From: Sphingomonas echinoides
Lineage (GTDB): Bacteria > Pseudomonadota > Alphaproteobacteria > Sphingomonadales > Sphingomonadaceae
Direction: 5' to 3'
Assembly (NCBI RefSeq): GCF_029623395.1
Contig: NZ_JAPYKK010000017.1
Location: 1 to 64,000 of the forward strand
DNA: 64,000 nt
In this document: in pieces, positions 9,415 through 18,045 of the stretch
How positions within the stretch are numbered: the stretch's first letter is position 1
Layout of the letters: each line of letters starts with the position of its first letter
Program-made: the position numbers and the translations under genes
Notes under the pieces: generated by a model
Told to the model about the DNA's origin: nothing
Database searches by the model: none
What the model saw: only the letters and a program-made list of their open reading frames with translations

Positions 9415-10785
9415 ATGGAAGAATTTCAGCTCAGTCGACGCACCATGCTGGCCGCCGGCATTGGGGGGGCGGCTTCAGCTACCCTGCCAAACAATGCGGC
9501 CGCAAAGGCTGGTACGGGCGCAGGAGTGTCGCGGCTGCTCGCGCCGCGTCCGCCGATGGGCTGGAACAGCTGGAACAGCTTCGCCACCACGATTACCGAA
9601 GCGCAGGCTCGCGAGACGGCCGCCATCATGCGCGAGAAGCTACTGCCGTTCGGCTACAACATCTTCACTGTCGACATCCAATGGTATGAGTCGAATGCGA
9701 CGAGTTACGAATATAACAAGGTCGCTACCCCAACGCTCGATACGCATGGCCGCGTCATTCCTGCGCCTAATCGCTTCCCGTCCAGTGCTAGCGGCGCCGG
9801 CTTCACTGCGCTCGCCGCTGAAGTGCATGCGATGGGGATGAAGTTCGGTATCCACGTGATGCGCGGCATTCCGCGCGAAGCAGTTCGGCGCAATCTGCCT
9901 GTGCTCGGCAGTGACGTCCGCGCCGCCGACGTTGCCGATACCACGAGCATTTGCCCTTGGAACCCCGACATGTACGGCGTGGACATGACCAAGCCGGGCG
10001 CCCAAGCATACTACGACAGCATCTTTGCGCTTTACGCTTCATGGGGCGTGGATTTCGTCAAGATGGACGATATGAGTCGACCCTACGACGCGCATGCGCC
10101 GGAGATCGAGGCGGCGCACCGCGCGATCCAGCGATGCGGGCGTCCGATTATGCTCAGCCTATCGCCCGGCGAGACCCCAGTGGCTCGCGGTGCGCACGTC
10201 CGCGACTATGCGCAGATGTGGCGGATCAGCGATGACTTTTGGGACGAATGGTCGATGCTAGAGGCGCAGTTCACCAGGCTAGAGAATTGGAATCAATGGC
10301 GCCGCCCCGGTGCGTGGCCGGACGCTGACATGCTTCCGCTTGGGCGCCTAAAGCTCGGAACACGCGACACCAAGTTCACGCCGGACGAACAGCGCACGTT
10401 GATGACACTGTGGTCAATTGCGCGCTCGCCCCTGATCATGGGGGGTGATCTGCGCCATCTCGACGCCGCGACACTGGCGCTGCTCACCAATCGCGAGGTT
10501 CTCGCTGTCAATCAAGCGAGCACCGACAATCGGCCACACTTCATCGCCGACGGCACACGGGTCTGGTCGGCGCGCGCAGACAGGAGCCGCGATCAGTACG
10601 TTGCGCTATTCAACACCACCAACGCAGCGATGGAAGTTGGTTTGCCGCTTCGCGAACTTGGCGTCACCGGCACGGTGCACGTGCGCGACTTGTGGGCGGG
10701 GCGCGAACTAGGAACCGCGAACGGCCGGATCGCTGGCACCATACCATCGCATGGGGCTGGCTTGTACCGAATATCGGCGGGATAA
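9415..10785 (+). CDS. GH27 alpha-galactosidase-type enzyme with Tat signal
   Basis: A 456-aa exported glycosidase. The ATG at 9415 follows a strong GGGGGAGAGG ribosome site and gives a twin-arginine leader (LSRRTMLAAG) ahead of NNAAAKAG, so the enzyme is probably folded before export. GH27 landmarks are PRPPMGWNSWNSF at residues 44-56, VDIQW at 86-90, the nucleophile segment VDFVKMDDM (D218 as nucleophile) and the acid/base segment WRISDD (D273). The usual KYDNC box reads KMDDM, so it is a divergent member, and beta-L-arabinopyranosidase activity, known within GH27, cannot be excluded. It is divergent from the TonB receptor and followed by a gene disrupted by a transposon end. Confidence 0.9.
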   Translation: MEEFQLSRRTMLAAGIGGAASATLPNNAAAKAGTGAGVSRLLAPRPPMGWNSWNSFATTITEAQARETAAIMREKLLPFGYNIFTVDIQWYESNATSYEYNKVATPTLDTHGRVIPAPNRFPSSASGAGFTALAAEVHAMGMKFGIHVMRGIPREAVRRNLPVLGSDVRAADVADTTSICPWNPDMYGVDMTKPGAQAYYDSIFALYASWGVDFVKMDDMSRPYDAHAPEIEAAHRAIQRCGRPIMLSLSPGETPVARGAHVRDYAQMWRISDDFWDEWSMLEAQFTRLENWNQWRRPGAWPDADMLPLGRLKLGTRDTKFTPDEQRTLMTLWSIARSPLIMGGDLRHLDAATLALLTNREVLAVNQASTDNRPHFIADGTRVWSARADRSRDQYVALFNTTNAAMEVGLPLRELGVTGTVHVRDLWAGRELGTANGRIAGTIPSHGAGLYRISAG

Positions 10786-10905
10786 ATGCCATAGGACTGA
10801 GGGAAGTCGAGAGTTGCCTAGAGTTTGTGGATCGCTGAGCTTACCGCGGCGGCTCAGCGATGATCGGTACGGCAGGGGAAAGACTTGGCAATGGAAGGCA
10901 GGATC

Positions 10906-10988
10906 ATGCAGCGGTTCTTGAAAGCACTCGCATCGGCCGTGGTGGCGCTGCCGGCAGCGGCGCAGGCGCAGGTGCCGGATACCATCCT
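10906..10988 (+). pseudogene. 5' fragment of a secreted-protein gene cut by the Tn3 inverted repeat
   Basis: Twenty-seven codons encode a signal peptide (MQRFLKALASAVVALP, then AAAQAQVPDTI). At 10989 the frame enters the transposon terminal repeat, which adds about twelve foreign codons and a TAA at 11023-11025. A second in-frame ATG at 10891 is equally possible. The gene lies 120 bp after GH27 on the same strand, so it was probably another exported CAZyme of this locus. Its 3' part is not next to the other transposon end at 30714, so it is missing from this window. Confidence 0.7.
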
Positions 10989-11026
10989 GGGGTCGGTACA
11001 TAGAACGGACCCAGATATACGCTAAG
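10989..11026 (+). repeat. Tn3-type left terminal inverted repeat
   Basis: 38 bp starting GGGGTCGGTACATAG and ending ACGCTAAG. It matches the reverse complement of 30676-30713 at 37 of 38 positions. The GGGG outer and TAAG inner ends match the Tn3 family pattern. Confidence 0.92.
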
Positions 11027-14000
11027 GTTTTGCCGTGCCTTCGACTGCGCGCATCTGGCGAAGCGGTCTTAGCGCGGTCGATGGCGCATCGGGATCAGTC
11101 CAGAGGTAGTCGCCGGTGAGATTGATATGCTGCCAACCGAGCGGTGATAGGTGTTGCAGCAGGTTCGGCGGGACCGGTCGGCCAAGGTTGGCGAGATGCA
11201 TCCGGGCGGCTTGCAGGTAGGTCGTGTTCCACAGGACGATGGCACCGGCGACGAGGTTGAGCGCGCTCGCGCGATGGCTTTGGGCTTGCAGCGCGTGATC
11301 GCGGATACGGCCAATGCGATGGAAGAAGATGGCGCGTTTCAGGGCATTTTCCGCTTCTCCCTTGTTGAGTTCGCGGGTGGCGCGGCGACGCTGTTCGGGC
11401 TGCTCGATCCAGTCGAGCGTGAACAGGGTACGCTCGACGCGACCGATCTCGCGCAACGCCAGTGCCAGGCCGTTGGCGCGTGGATAGGAGCCGAGCCGTT
11501 CCAGCATGATCGACGCGCTGACGACGCCGGTGCGGATCGAGGTTCCCAGTCGCAGCACGTCGTCCCAGTGTGCCTCGATCAGACCTTCGTCGATCCGGCC
11601 CGCGACCAGCGGCGCGATATCGGGGCCGGGTTCGATGCCGTCAAACAGGTGCAAACGGCGTGCGGCGATATTCGGGATACGCGGCGCGAACCGGAACCCA
11701 AGCAGATGACATAGCGCGAACACATGGTCGGAGACGCCCCCGCCATCGACGTGATGCTCTTCGATGTGCAGATCGGCGCCGTGGTGGAGCAGCCCGTCGA
11801 GCACCTGTGCCGCCTCGCTCGCCGAAGCGGAGATAACTGTGGAATGGAACGGCGCGTAGCGATCCGAGACGTGGCTGTAGAAGGAGACAGCCGGCTCTGT
11901 CCCCTTGTGCGGATTGACTGCGCCGGTTGCCTGGGCGCGGCGGTCGAGCGGAAAGTTCTGACCGTCTGAGCTGGACGAGGTGCCGGACCCGAACAGCGCG
12001 GCCAGCGGCGCGGTGTGTTGGGCGTCGACAAGCCGGGCGAGCGCGCGACCGTAGGTTTCCTCGCGCAGATGCCATGAGGCGAGCCAACCGAGCTGGCGCT
12101 GGGTCACGAGATTGCAGGCTTCCGCCATGCGCGTATGACCCAGATTGGTGGCATCGGCGAGCACAGCCGTGAGGATCGCACGCGGTTCATCCGCGGCACG
12201 GCCACTTTGCAGATGCGTGAAGCACTGGCTGAACCCGGTCCATCGATCGACTTCGGCAAGAAGGTCGGTGATGCGGATCGCGGGCAGATGCGCATAGAGC
12301 GGCGCAAGGGCGGTATCGGATTCCTCGGGAGTAATCGCCTTCAAGGGCGAAATCCGCAGCCTGCCCAAGCTGAGCTGCACGTCTTCCAGCGCGTCCGTCT
12401 CCGCCTTTCGCTCGACCTTGGCCAATCGACGGGCGAGGCGGGCGCATCGTTCGGCCAGCCAGATATCGGCCGTATCCGGTGCCGGTATCGGCAAGGGGCC
12501 GGCCGCGCGCATGGTGGCGAATACGGGGGCAGGAATGAGTTGCTGCTCGACAGCACGATAGCGTCGGCTTCCCTCGACCCACATGTCGCCGGCGCGAAGC
12601 CGGTCGCGAAGCTCGACCAGCACGCACAATTCATAGATCCTGCGATCAGGAATGCCGGTGCCGATCGCCCGACGCCAAGCTTGCCGGATAAAGCCGACTG
12701 GCGTGTCCGCAGGCAATTTGCGCAGATGACCAAGATGAAGGTCGCGCATGATCGCGACCGCTCGCGCAAGCGCATGGCAGGCTGGCACCGCCCCGAATGT
12801 CAACGAGGCGATGAACGAGGGACCGACCTGTCGGAGGACGGGGTAATTGGTCGCGGCGATCGCAACGGGATCGACCGCATCGGGGCGGATCAGCTTGCGG
12901 GCTTCATCGACCTCGCGGCCGAGATCATCCCATCCGATCGCTGCCTCGACCGCAGCGCCGATATCGCCACCTGATATCTTGGCGGCGAGCAGGGCAGCGC
13001 CGAGTTGGGCAAGCAGCCGGATTTTGCCGTTGATGGTGCGCCGGTCGCGCTTGAGTGCCGTGTCCGCGCTGTTCTGTTCGCGCCGGAACATCTGCCCACG
13101 CAGGCGATCGAACATCAGCACCGCATCGTCGGTGAGGGTCACGATGGTTTCGAGGATGGTCGCCACCAATGTGGCGCGACGCCGCGTCGCTTGCAGCGTC
13201 CGAACATGTTGCGCGGTCAGCCGCACGCCCTCCTGGCACAGGCGTCGGAGGCGCTCGGGATGGACGCCTACGGCGATATCCGGATCGATCCCGATGGCCC
13301 GCAGCAGTGTCAGCCGCTCGATGATGGCGGCGAATGTCTTTCGGCCGGGCTTGCCGGGTGGCTGCCGCACCCAGGCCAGATCGCTCAAGTTCGTGCCTGT
13401 GTGGGGCAGGAGAAGCGCATCGAGCTGCCGGCGCTGTCGAGCATCGAGTCCTCGGGTCAGATGCTCGGCGACATGGCGTTCGGCATCGAGCAACCCCTGC
13501 GCGACCATCCGTTCGACCGCACTGATGCCCGGCATGATGATGCGCCGTCGCCGGCACTCGCCCAGCAGCAACCGCGCCAGCCCGGCACCGCTGGTCGTCG
13601 TCAGCGCGATCGGCAGGAGCCATTCCTGCAATGTCGTTCGCAGCGGCAGGCTGAGCGGCGAAAATCCGAACGCATCGCGTAGCGCATCGATCTGTTCGTA
13701 CCGGGTCGGGCCGCGTGTCGCGTAATCGGCCAATACCTCGGGCGCGACCTGCAGCTGCTCGGCGACGAACGCGAGCGGGGCGGCGGGAATCAGTTCACCG
13801 GGACGGAGCAGACGACCGGGATAGCGCAGCGCGCAAAGCTGGATGGCGAAACCCAGCCGGTTATGTGGCCGCCTCCGGCGCACGATGACGGCCAGGTCGT
13901 CGTGGCTCAACGTCCAGTGCTGGACGAGTATGGTTTCGTCGTCGGGAAGCGCGAGCAATGCCGCACGTTGTTCCTCCGACAGGACGGCGCGACGCGGCAT
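11022..14000 (-). CDS. tnpA: Tn3-family transposase
   Basis: A 992-aa transposase, the normal length for Tn3 TnpA, which makes the strand cuts and joins at the terminal repeats. The start at 14000 (MPRRAVLSEEQRAALLALPD) has AAGG ten bases upstream and lies just after the tnpR stop. The longer open frame overlaps tnpR and is not needed. The N-terminal DUF4158-type region covers roughly residues 1-160. The C-terminal DDE domain shows the three acidic sites in context: LADATNLGHTRMAEACN, then HHVDGGGVSDHVFALCHLLG, then ELNKGEAENALKRAIFFHR. The stop codon sits inside the left inverted repeat. No frameshift is seen, so it is probably functional. Confidence 0.95.
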   Translation of the reverse strand: MPRRAVLSEEQRAALLALPDDETILVQHWTLSHDDLAVIVRRRRPHNRLGFAIQLCALRYPGRLLRPGELIPAAPLAFVAEQLQVAPEVLADYATRGPTRYEQIDALRDAFGFSPLSLPLRTTLQEWLLPIALTTTSGAGLARLLLGECRRRRIIMPGISAVERMVAQGLLDAERHVAEHLTRGLDARQRRQLDALLLPHTGTNLSDLAWVRQPPGKPGRKTFAAIIERLTLLRAIGIDPDIAVGVHPERLRRLCQEGVRLTAQHVRTLQATRRRATLVATILETIVTLTDDAVLMFDRLRGQMFRREQNSADTALKRDRRTINGKIRLLAQLGAALLAAKISGGDIGAAVEAAIGWDDLGREVDEARKLIRPDAVDPVAIAATNYPVLRQVGPSFIASLTFGAVPACHALARAVAIMRDLHLGHLRKLPADTPVGFIRQAWRRAIGTGIPDRRIYELCVLVELRDRLRAGDMWVEGSRRYRAVEQQLIPAPVFATMRAAGPLPIPAPDTADIWLAERCARLARRLAKVERKAETDALEDVQLSLGRLRISPLKAITPEESDTALAPLYAHLPAIRITDLLAEVDRWTGFSQCFTHLQSGRAADEPRAILTAVLADATNLGHTRMAEACNLVTQRQLGWLASWHLREETYGRALARLVDAQHTAPLAALFGSGTSSSSDGQNFPLDRRAQATGAVNPHKGTEPAVSFYSHVSDRYAPFHSTVISASASEAAQVLDGLLHHGADLHIEEHHVDGGGVSDHVFALCHLLGFRFAPRIPNIAARRLHLFDGIEPGPDIAPLVAGRIDEGLIEAHWDDVLRLGTSIRTGVVSASIMLERLGSYPRANGLALALREIGRVERTLFTLDWIEQPEQRRRATRELNKGEAENALKRAIFFHRIGRIRDHALQAQSHRASALNLVAGAIVLWNTTYLQAARMHLANLGRPVPPNLLQHLSPLGWQHINLTGDYLWTDPDAPSTALRPLRQMRAVEGTAKP

Positions 14001-14004
14001 CGGC

Positions 14005-14589
14005 TTAGACCTTGGCGGGCGGGGTCCAGCCGATCCGGGCCAGCGTCCCAAGGAGGGTCGAGCGCGGCACCTTGAAGGTGCGACAGACGGACGCCTTGCT
14101 GGCGCCGCCATCCAGCGCGGCGGTGATCCGTTCGAGCGTTTCGGCGTCGATCATCGGCGGACGCCCGCCTTGTCGGCCCCGGCGCTTCGCGGCAGCGAGC
14201 CCCGCCATCACCCGTTCGCGCGTCAGCGCCCGCTCGTACTGTGCCAATGCGCCGAACAGTGAAAACAGCAATTCGCCATGCGGGGTGGTCGTATCCATCG
14301 CTTCCGTCAGCGATCGGAAGGCGATGCCGCGCGCCTTCAGGTCGGTGACGATCGTCAGCAGGTGCGGCAGCGAGCGTCCGAGCCGGTCAAGTTTCCACAC
14401 GATCAGCGTGTCGCCTGCGCTCAGATAGTCGAGACAAGCTTTCAGCCCCGGCCGATCGTCGCGCGCGCCGGATGCCTTATCGGTATGGAGATGCCGATGA
14501 TCGACACCGGCGGCGACCAGCGCGTCGCGCTGTAGATCGACCGTCTGGCGGTCGTCGACCGACGACACCCGCATATATCCGACCAGCAT
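14005..14589 (-). CDS. tnpR: Tn3-type serine resolvase
   Basis: A 194-aa site-specific recombinase that resolves cointegrates at res. The start at 14589 gives MLVGYMRVSSVDDRQTVDLQ, with the catalytic Ser in the YMRVSS motif, and has AGAGG nine bases upstream. The conserved IVWKLDRLGRSLPHL and AQYERALTRERVMAGLAAAK helices follow, and a C-terminal helix-turn-helix (ASKASVCRTFKVPRSTLLGTL) should bind res. It is co-directional with tnpA with a 4-bp gap, and the promoter and res site should lie at 14590-14660. Confidence 0.95.
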   Translation of the reverse strand: MLVGYMRVSSVDDRQTVDLQRDALVAAGVDHRHLHTDKASGARDDRPGLKACLDYLSAGDTLIVWKLDRLGRSLPHLLTIVTDLKARGIAFRSLTEAMDTTTPHGELLFSLFGALAQYERALTRERVMAGLAAAKRRGRQGGRPPMIDAETLERITAALDGGASKASVCRTFKVPRSTLLGTLARIGWTPPAKV

Positions 14590-14660
14590 GTACGACAAAC
14601 CTCTGAACGCATGTTCCCACACACTCTATCAAAGCGACAGGGTTTGTCGATTGTTATGGG
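14590..14660. promoter_or_regulatory. probable res site / tnpR promoter
   Basis: Directly upstream of tnpR lie opposed copies CGACAAAC (14592 onward) and GTTTGTCG (14642 onward), the kind of dyad that serine resolvases bind. The ACGACAAACAGGTG-type motif recurs beside the right terminal repeat (30632) and at 25856, so related subterminal sequence is scattered through the element. Individual subsites were not delimited. Confidence 0.45.
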
Positions 14661-15073
14661 CGGAGGCGTGTGTGGTTCGGCGAAGGCACAGGTCCGGGGT
14701 GTCGCTTATCATGTGTTTTGCGACGGGGTGTGGCGGGCAGTCGGCGCCCAGTAGCAGCTTGGTTGTTGCCGCCCATTAGCGGACGTTGGGGATGGCGATC
14801 CGGGCTCCCGAAACCGGCACGATCTTTCCCGTTTCTACGTCTCCAACAGGCCATTTCGGGAAAGAGCAATCGGGAACGGATTTTGGGAAACGGAGTGCCT
14901 TGGACGGCTTTCGCCGTGATCGCCCCGGCGACTGTCCCGCTATGAGTTCCTTTTTGGGAAGAAGCTCAAGCGTTAAAGCGTCACCATTAAGATCATGTCC
15001 GCCATGCTGTTGGTGTCGGTTGAAGCCGGCGCAGGTCCTGACATCGCAAGCACGGCCAAGTAAGAGTGAAGTA
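14661..15073. other. non-coding stretch between tnpR and VOC gene
   Basis: It contains sequence at about 14711-14751 resembling the ~45 bp inside the right Tn3 repeat (shared TTTGCG, GCGGGC and GTCGGCGC blocks), then a family A repeat at 14818-14892. After GTCGGCGC the terminal repeat itself is absent here, as if the original short transposon end had been displaced. No gene is seen. Confidence 0.4.
14818..14892. repeat. dispersed intergenic repeat, family A copy 2 (inverted)
   Basis: Reverse-complement near-copy of 42-119: GATCTTTCCCGTTTC at the left and GGATTTTGGGAAA at the right, with a central CATTTCGGGAAAGAGCAATC. The two copies are 14.7 kb apart in opposite orientation. Confidence 0.75.
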
Positions 15074-15535
15074 ATGACAGACGCCGTAAACGTTATTGCC
15101 GTGGACCATACAGGCTTCGCCGTATCGTCTTTAGACGAAGCCGTTCGCTTCTGGACGGAAGCGCTCGGTTTCACACTTGAGCGGCAATCGGAAATGGGGG
15201 GCGATTTCCTGCATCAGGTGACCGGTGTCGATAATCCTAATGTCGAAACGGCGATCGTCAGGGCACCGGACGGCTATGTCGTCGAACTGTTGCAATATTC
15301 AAAAGGGCGCCAGAACGGTGCGGTGCCTAATAGCGCGGGGGCGATCGGTGCGGCCCACCTGGCTCTGGCCGTAAACGATATCCATGTCGCTATTGCCCGC
15401 GTCGAGGCAGCAGGATGGAAGGCGAAGGGTAGTCCGTTGCCGATCGCGGGTGGGCCAAGAAAGGGAACGTTGGTTGCCTACGTTTCAGGCCCCGATCATA
15501 TCACGATAGAGCTTATGCAGCCGCCAGCCCGTTAA
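15074..15535 (+). CDS. VOC (glyoxalase/dioxygenase-fold) family protein
   Basis: A 153-aa cytosolic protein with the paired beta-alpha-beta-beta-beta modules of the vicinal oxygen chelate superfamily. The start at 15074 (MTDAVNVIAVDHTGFAVSS) follows AAGAGTGAAG; the longer frame upstream runs through a dispersed repeat. Candidate metal ligands are H13 (DHTGF), E74-type residues in GYVVELLQY, H in AAHLALAV, and E in ITIELMQPP, the usual H/E pattern. The reaction cannot be assigned; lactoylglutathione lyase, methylmalonyl-CoA epimerase or a resistance-type role are all possible. Confidence 0.85.
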   Translation: MTDAVNVIAVDHTGFAVSSLDEAVRFWTEALGFTLERQSEMGGDFLHQVTGVDNPNVETAIVRAPDGYVVELLQYSKGRQNGAVPNSAGAIGAAHLALAVNDIHVAIARVEAAGWKAKGSPLPIAGGPRKGTLVAYVSGPDHITIELMQPPAR

Positions 15536-15867
15536 TGGGCCGGCGGACGTTTTCCCGCTTCACCCTCCTTTTCGGGAAAGGCTGCAGCTGCCCAATGTCG
15601 GCTATCGCCACCCGCCTTCCCGAAAGCGGACGGGTCGGTTTCCTTCCGAACCCGGACATTCCTAATTACTGCGCGTCGAGACACGGACGACAACGAGCGC
15701 GTCAGAACACCGACAGAAAGCGTGAGCGTTTACACATCGGTCGGGGCGGGCGGCCTTCTCATTCAACGGTTCGTTTGTGGGAAGGCGGGTAAGGGCACCG
15801 TCCAGCCCGGGCGAACGGGTCCTACCATGATCTTTACTGATGCACAGGCGGATCCATTCGCGACTTG
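15536..15867. other. repeat-bearing gap after the VOC gene
   Basis: At 15550-15625 there are TTTTCCCGCTTC, TTTTCGGGAAAGGC and CTTCCCGAAAGCGGAC blocks of the family A/D type. No gene is seen between 15626 and 15867. Confidence 0.4.
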
Positions 15868-16203
15868 TCACAACGGTCGTGAGCGAGCGGCAAACCAGCC
15901 GGTAAAAGCTGAGATTGCGACAGCCGGCACAGCGAGGACGCAGGACATTGCCAGGCCGATTACCCAGAGCGAGATAGTCCCGGCGGTGAGCCATATCACA
16001 GGAAGCTGGGCAAACGTCAGGATGAATCCTGCCATCCACCCCCTCGTCTTGAACGCTGCCCCTGTTAGCGCAGCTAGGCCCAACGAGGCGGGGTACCAGA
16101 GACGCCAGTAGGCGTCGGCATCCCAGGGTTCCGCCGCGCCTGTCACCCAGCAGACGAAAAGCCAGTACAGGACACCGGATACCAGCAAGACGGGGATCTT
16201 CAT
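15868..16203 (-). CDS. small integral membrane protein
   Basis: A 111-aa protein with about four hydrophobic segments (IPVLLVSGVLYWLFVCWV, ASLGLAALTGAAF, AGFILTFAQLPVIWLTAG, ISLWVIGLAMSCVLAVPAVA). The start at 16203 (MKIPVLLVSG) is preferred because it opens directly into the first membrane span. An upstream ATG at 16263 has no better ribosome site. No known family is recognised. It lies 84 bp after the diguanylate cyclase stop on the same strand, so the two may be co-transcribed. Confidence 0.6.
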   Translation of the reverse strand: MKIPVLLVSGVLYWLFVCWVTGAAEPWDADAYWRLWYPASLGLAALTGAAFKTRGWMAGFILTFAQLPVIWLTAGTISLWVIGLAMSCVLAVPAVAISAFTGWFAARSRPL

Positions 16204-16286
16204 CAGTCCGGTGCTTATCGGCCTATTGTCACATGCAAAATCCCTGAATCCTATTCTCGCCAACCAGGTGCCGGGGTCAAAGCAGA

Positions 16287-17762
16287 TTAACGCGGCTCAC
16301 CAACCAAACTTTGGATATGGGCGCTGTTGCCTGCAATAGCGCCCGTGCCTCGCTGCATCCGCTTCGCACGGTACAGAGCCTCGTCTGCCTCTTTGAGCAA
16401 CGAAGCCCGATCGACATAGCTGGCACCATAGGCACAGGCTCCGATCGTCGCGGACACCATTATAACGTTACGGTCGTCAGGTACGTCGTAGCGTAAATCC
16501 GCCAGCAATCGCGCGATGTCTTGGACGAGCTCTTCCTGCGTACGCCGTCCGCGCAGGATCAGCACGAACTCGTCCCCGCCAAGTCGGGCGATGAAGTGAT
16601 CGCCCAGATACTGTACTGCTTGCAGCTTGGCGGCCATCACCTGCAAAACCTTGTCCCCGGTCGCATGGCCAAGCCGGTCGTTGACCTCCTTGAACCGATC
16701 CAGATCGATGATTGCGATAGCAAGCGGTGCACCTTCCCGGGCGCGATCGAGCGCAACTTCCAATTCTTCGTTAAAGGCGCGTCGGCTTGGTATGCCGGTC
16801 AGTTCGTCGGTTCGAGCTACCGCAACCAGGCGGCGCTCGAATTGGTACCGATCCGTGATGTCCTGGATCACTCCCATGACGGCGACACGCTTACCGGCGC
16901 GCTCATCGATCTCACCCAATGTGCGCACGCGACGGGGCCGCCCCTGAGCATCGGTGAAGTTCAGCTCCAGATCCCATGCAGTCCCTTGCCGCACACAGCG
17001 GTCTAGCGCTGCTTCCAGCTTGGCACGGTCGTCATCAGGGTAGAACTGCATTGCTAGGGCAAGCTGCGCTTGCGAGCCCGGTTCCAAGCCGTGGATCGCG
17101 TAAGTCTGATCCGACCAGTGTACTCGTTCGCCGTCAAGCTCGAGGCGCCACGACCCGATCCTTGCCATACGTTCGGCGTGCTGGAGCAGTCTGTGCGTGC
17201 GAGCCATGTCACCGAGGACCTCCTGGCGATCAAGCGCTAGCTGTAGGTTCTCTTTGCTGGTCCGGCGCGCCTCAAGCAGCGCTTCGACGACTCGCGCCAT
17301 ACCGGCGAGTATCTCCAGCTTTTCGCGGGTCGGATCCTGCGGTTTGTCGTCAGCCACGCACAAGGTACCGATCGGAAGCGCGGCACCTCCTCCTGGTGGT
17401 GTCACTCGCAACGGCACGCCTGCATAGAAACGCACAAAGGGTGTTACCACCACCATAGGATTGGTTGCAAAGCGCGGGTCTTCGCGCGTGTCCGCGATGA
17501 CGAGCAGATCGTCGGCTGCGATAGTATGGGTGCAAAAAGACACATCTCGTGGTGTCTCGCTAGCCTCAAGGCCGCACGCTGCCTTGAACCACTGCCGGTC
17601 CGCGTCAACTAACGAAACGAATGCGAACTTGCAGCCAAAGAGATGCCGCGCCCCTGCAGCGATGGCATCGAACTCGGCTTCAGGGGGAGTGTCGAGCATA
17701 TCGAGAGCACGAAGCGCGTCCAGCCGCGCTACCTCGTCGACTATGCCGGTTATGTTTACCAT
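16287..17762 (-). CDS. GAF-PAS-GGDEF diguanylate cyclase
   Basis: A cytosolic sensor that should make cyclic di-GMP. From the start at 17762 (MVNITGIVDEVARLDAL) it is 491 aa. Other ATGs at 17777 and 17792 are possible, and none has a clear ribosome site. A GAF domain covers about residues 25-165 (LDMLDTPPEAEFDAIA, FVSLVDADRQWFKAACG), a PAS fold about 195-305 (RIGSWRLELDGERVHWSDQTY, VMGVIQDITDR), and a GGDEF domain follows from 315, with an intact RLGGDEF at residues 393-399. The RxxD product-inhibition site five residues upstream reads YLGD, so feedback inhibition is probably missing. Divergent from two small genes. Confidence 0.92.
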   Translation of the reverse strand: MVNITGIVDEVARLDALRALDMLDTPPEAEFDAIAAGARHLFGCKFAFVSLVDADRQWFKAACGLEASETPRDVSFCTHTIAADDLLVIADTREDPRFATNPMVVVTPFVRFYAGVPLRVTPPGGGAALPIGTLCVADDKPQDPTREKLEILAGMARVVEALLEARRTSKENLQLALDRQEVLGDMARTHRLLQHAERMARIGSWRLELDGERVHWSDQTYAIHGLEPGSQAQLALAMQFYPDDDRAKLEAALDRCVRQGTAWDLELNFTDAQGRPRRVRTLGEIDERAGKRVAVMGVIQDITDRYQFERRLVAVARTDELTGIPSRRAFNEELEVALDRAREGAPLAIAIIDLDRFKEVNDRLGHATGDKVLQVMAAKLQAVQYLGDHFIARLGGDEFVLILRGRRTQEELVQDIARLLADLRYDVPDDRNVIMVSATIGACAYGASYVDRASLLKEADEALYRAKRMQRGTGAIAGNSAHIQSLVGEPR

Positions 17763-17895
17763 GGGGGACGGTAGCATAAGTGAGGTTGGCATCGGGTTAA
17801 CGGCATGTGCAAAGTCGGTACATCGCCGCGACTCGCTAATGGCATGGCGGCGACTGAGAGACGCTGGAGCGCTCCCGCTTGATAGGAGCATAAAC

Positions 17896-18045
17896 GTGTC
17901 CAACGCGAGCGATCTTAGCACTCTTGTTCGTAACGAAGCGCGCGCGCGAGAACAGGCCGAAGCCAGTAGCGACGTTTCAGCTCGCATCGCTCATTTGGAA
18001 CGTGCTGCCGGGTACGCCAAAATGATCAAGGCTTTGAAGCAATGA
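17896..18045 (+). CDS. 49-aa hypothetical protein
   Basis: A GTG start at 17896 with TAGGAG at the right spacing; no ATG is available. The charged, helical product (VSNASDLSTLVRNEARAREQ and onward, ending AKMIKALKQ) has no recognised family. Its stop overlaps the next start by 4 bp (ATGA at 18042-18045), which supports translational coupling and the reality of both genes. Confidence 0.55.
   Translation: MSNASDLSTLVRNEARAREQAEASSDVSARIAHLERAAGYAKMIKALKQ

Noticed and set aside
11151..13725. Several plus-strand frames of 180-290 codons over tnpA
   Set aside because: Antisense shadows; tnpA is intact with all DDE motifs.
14819..14892. Right end of a short Tn3 unit next to tnpR
   Set aside because: It is a family A repeat also found at 42-119 and 45452-45521, without the GGGG...TAAG terminal pattern.
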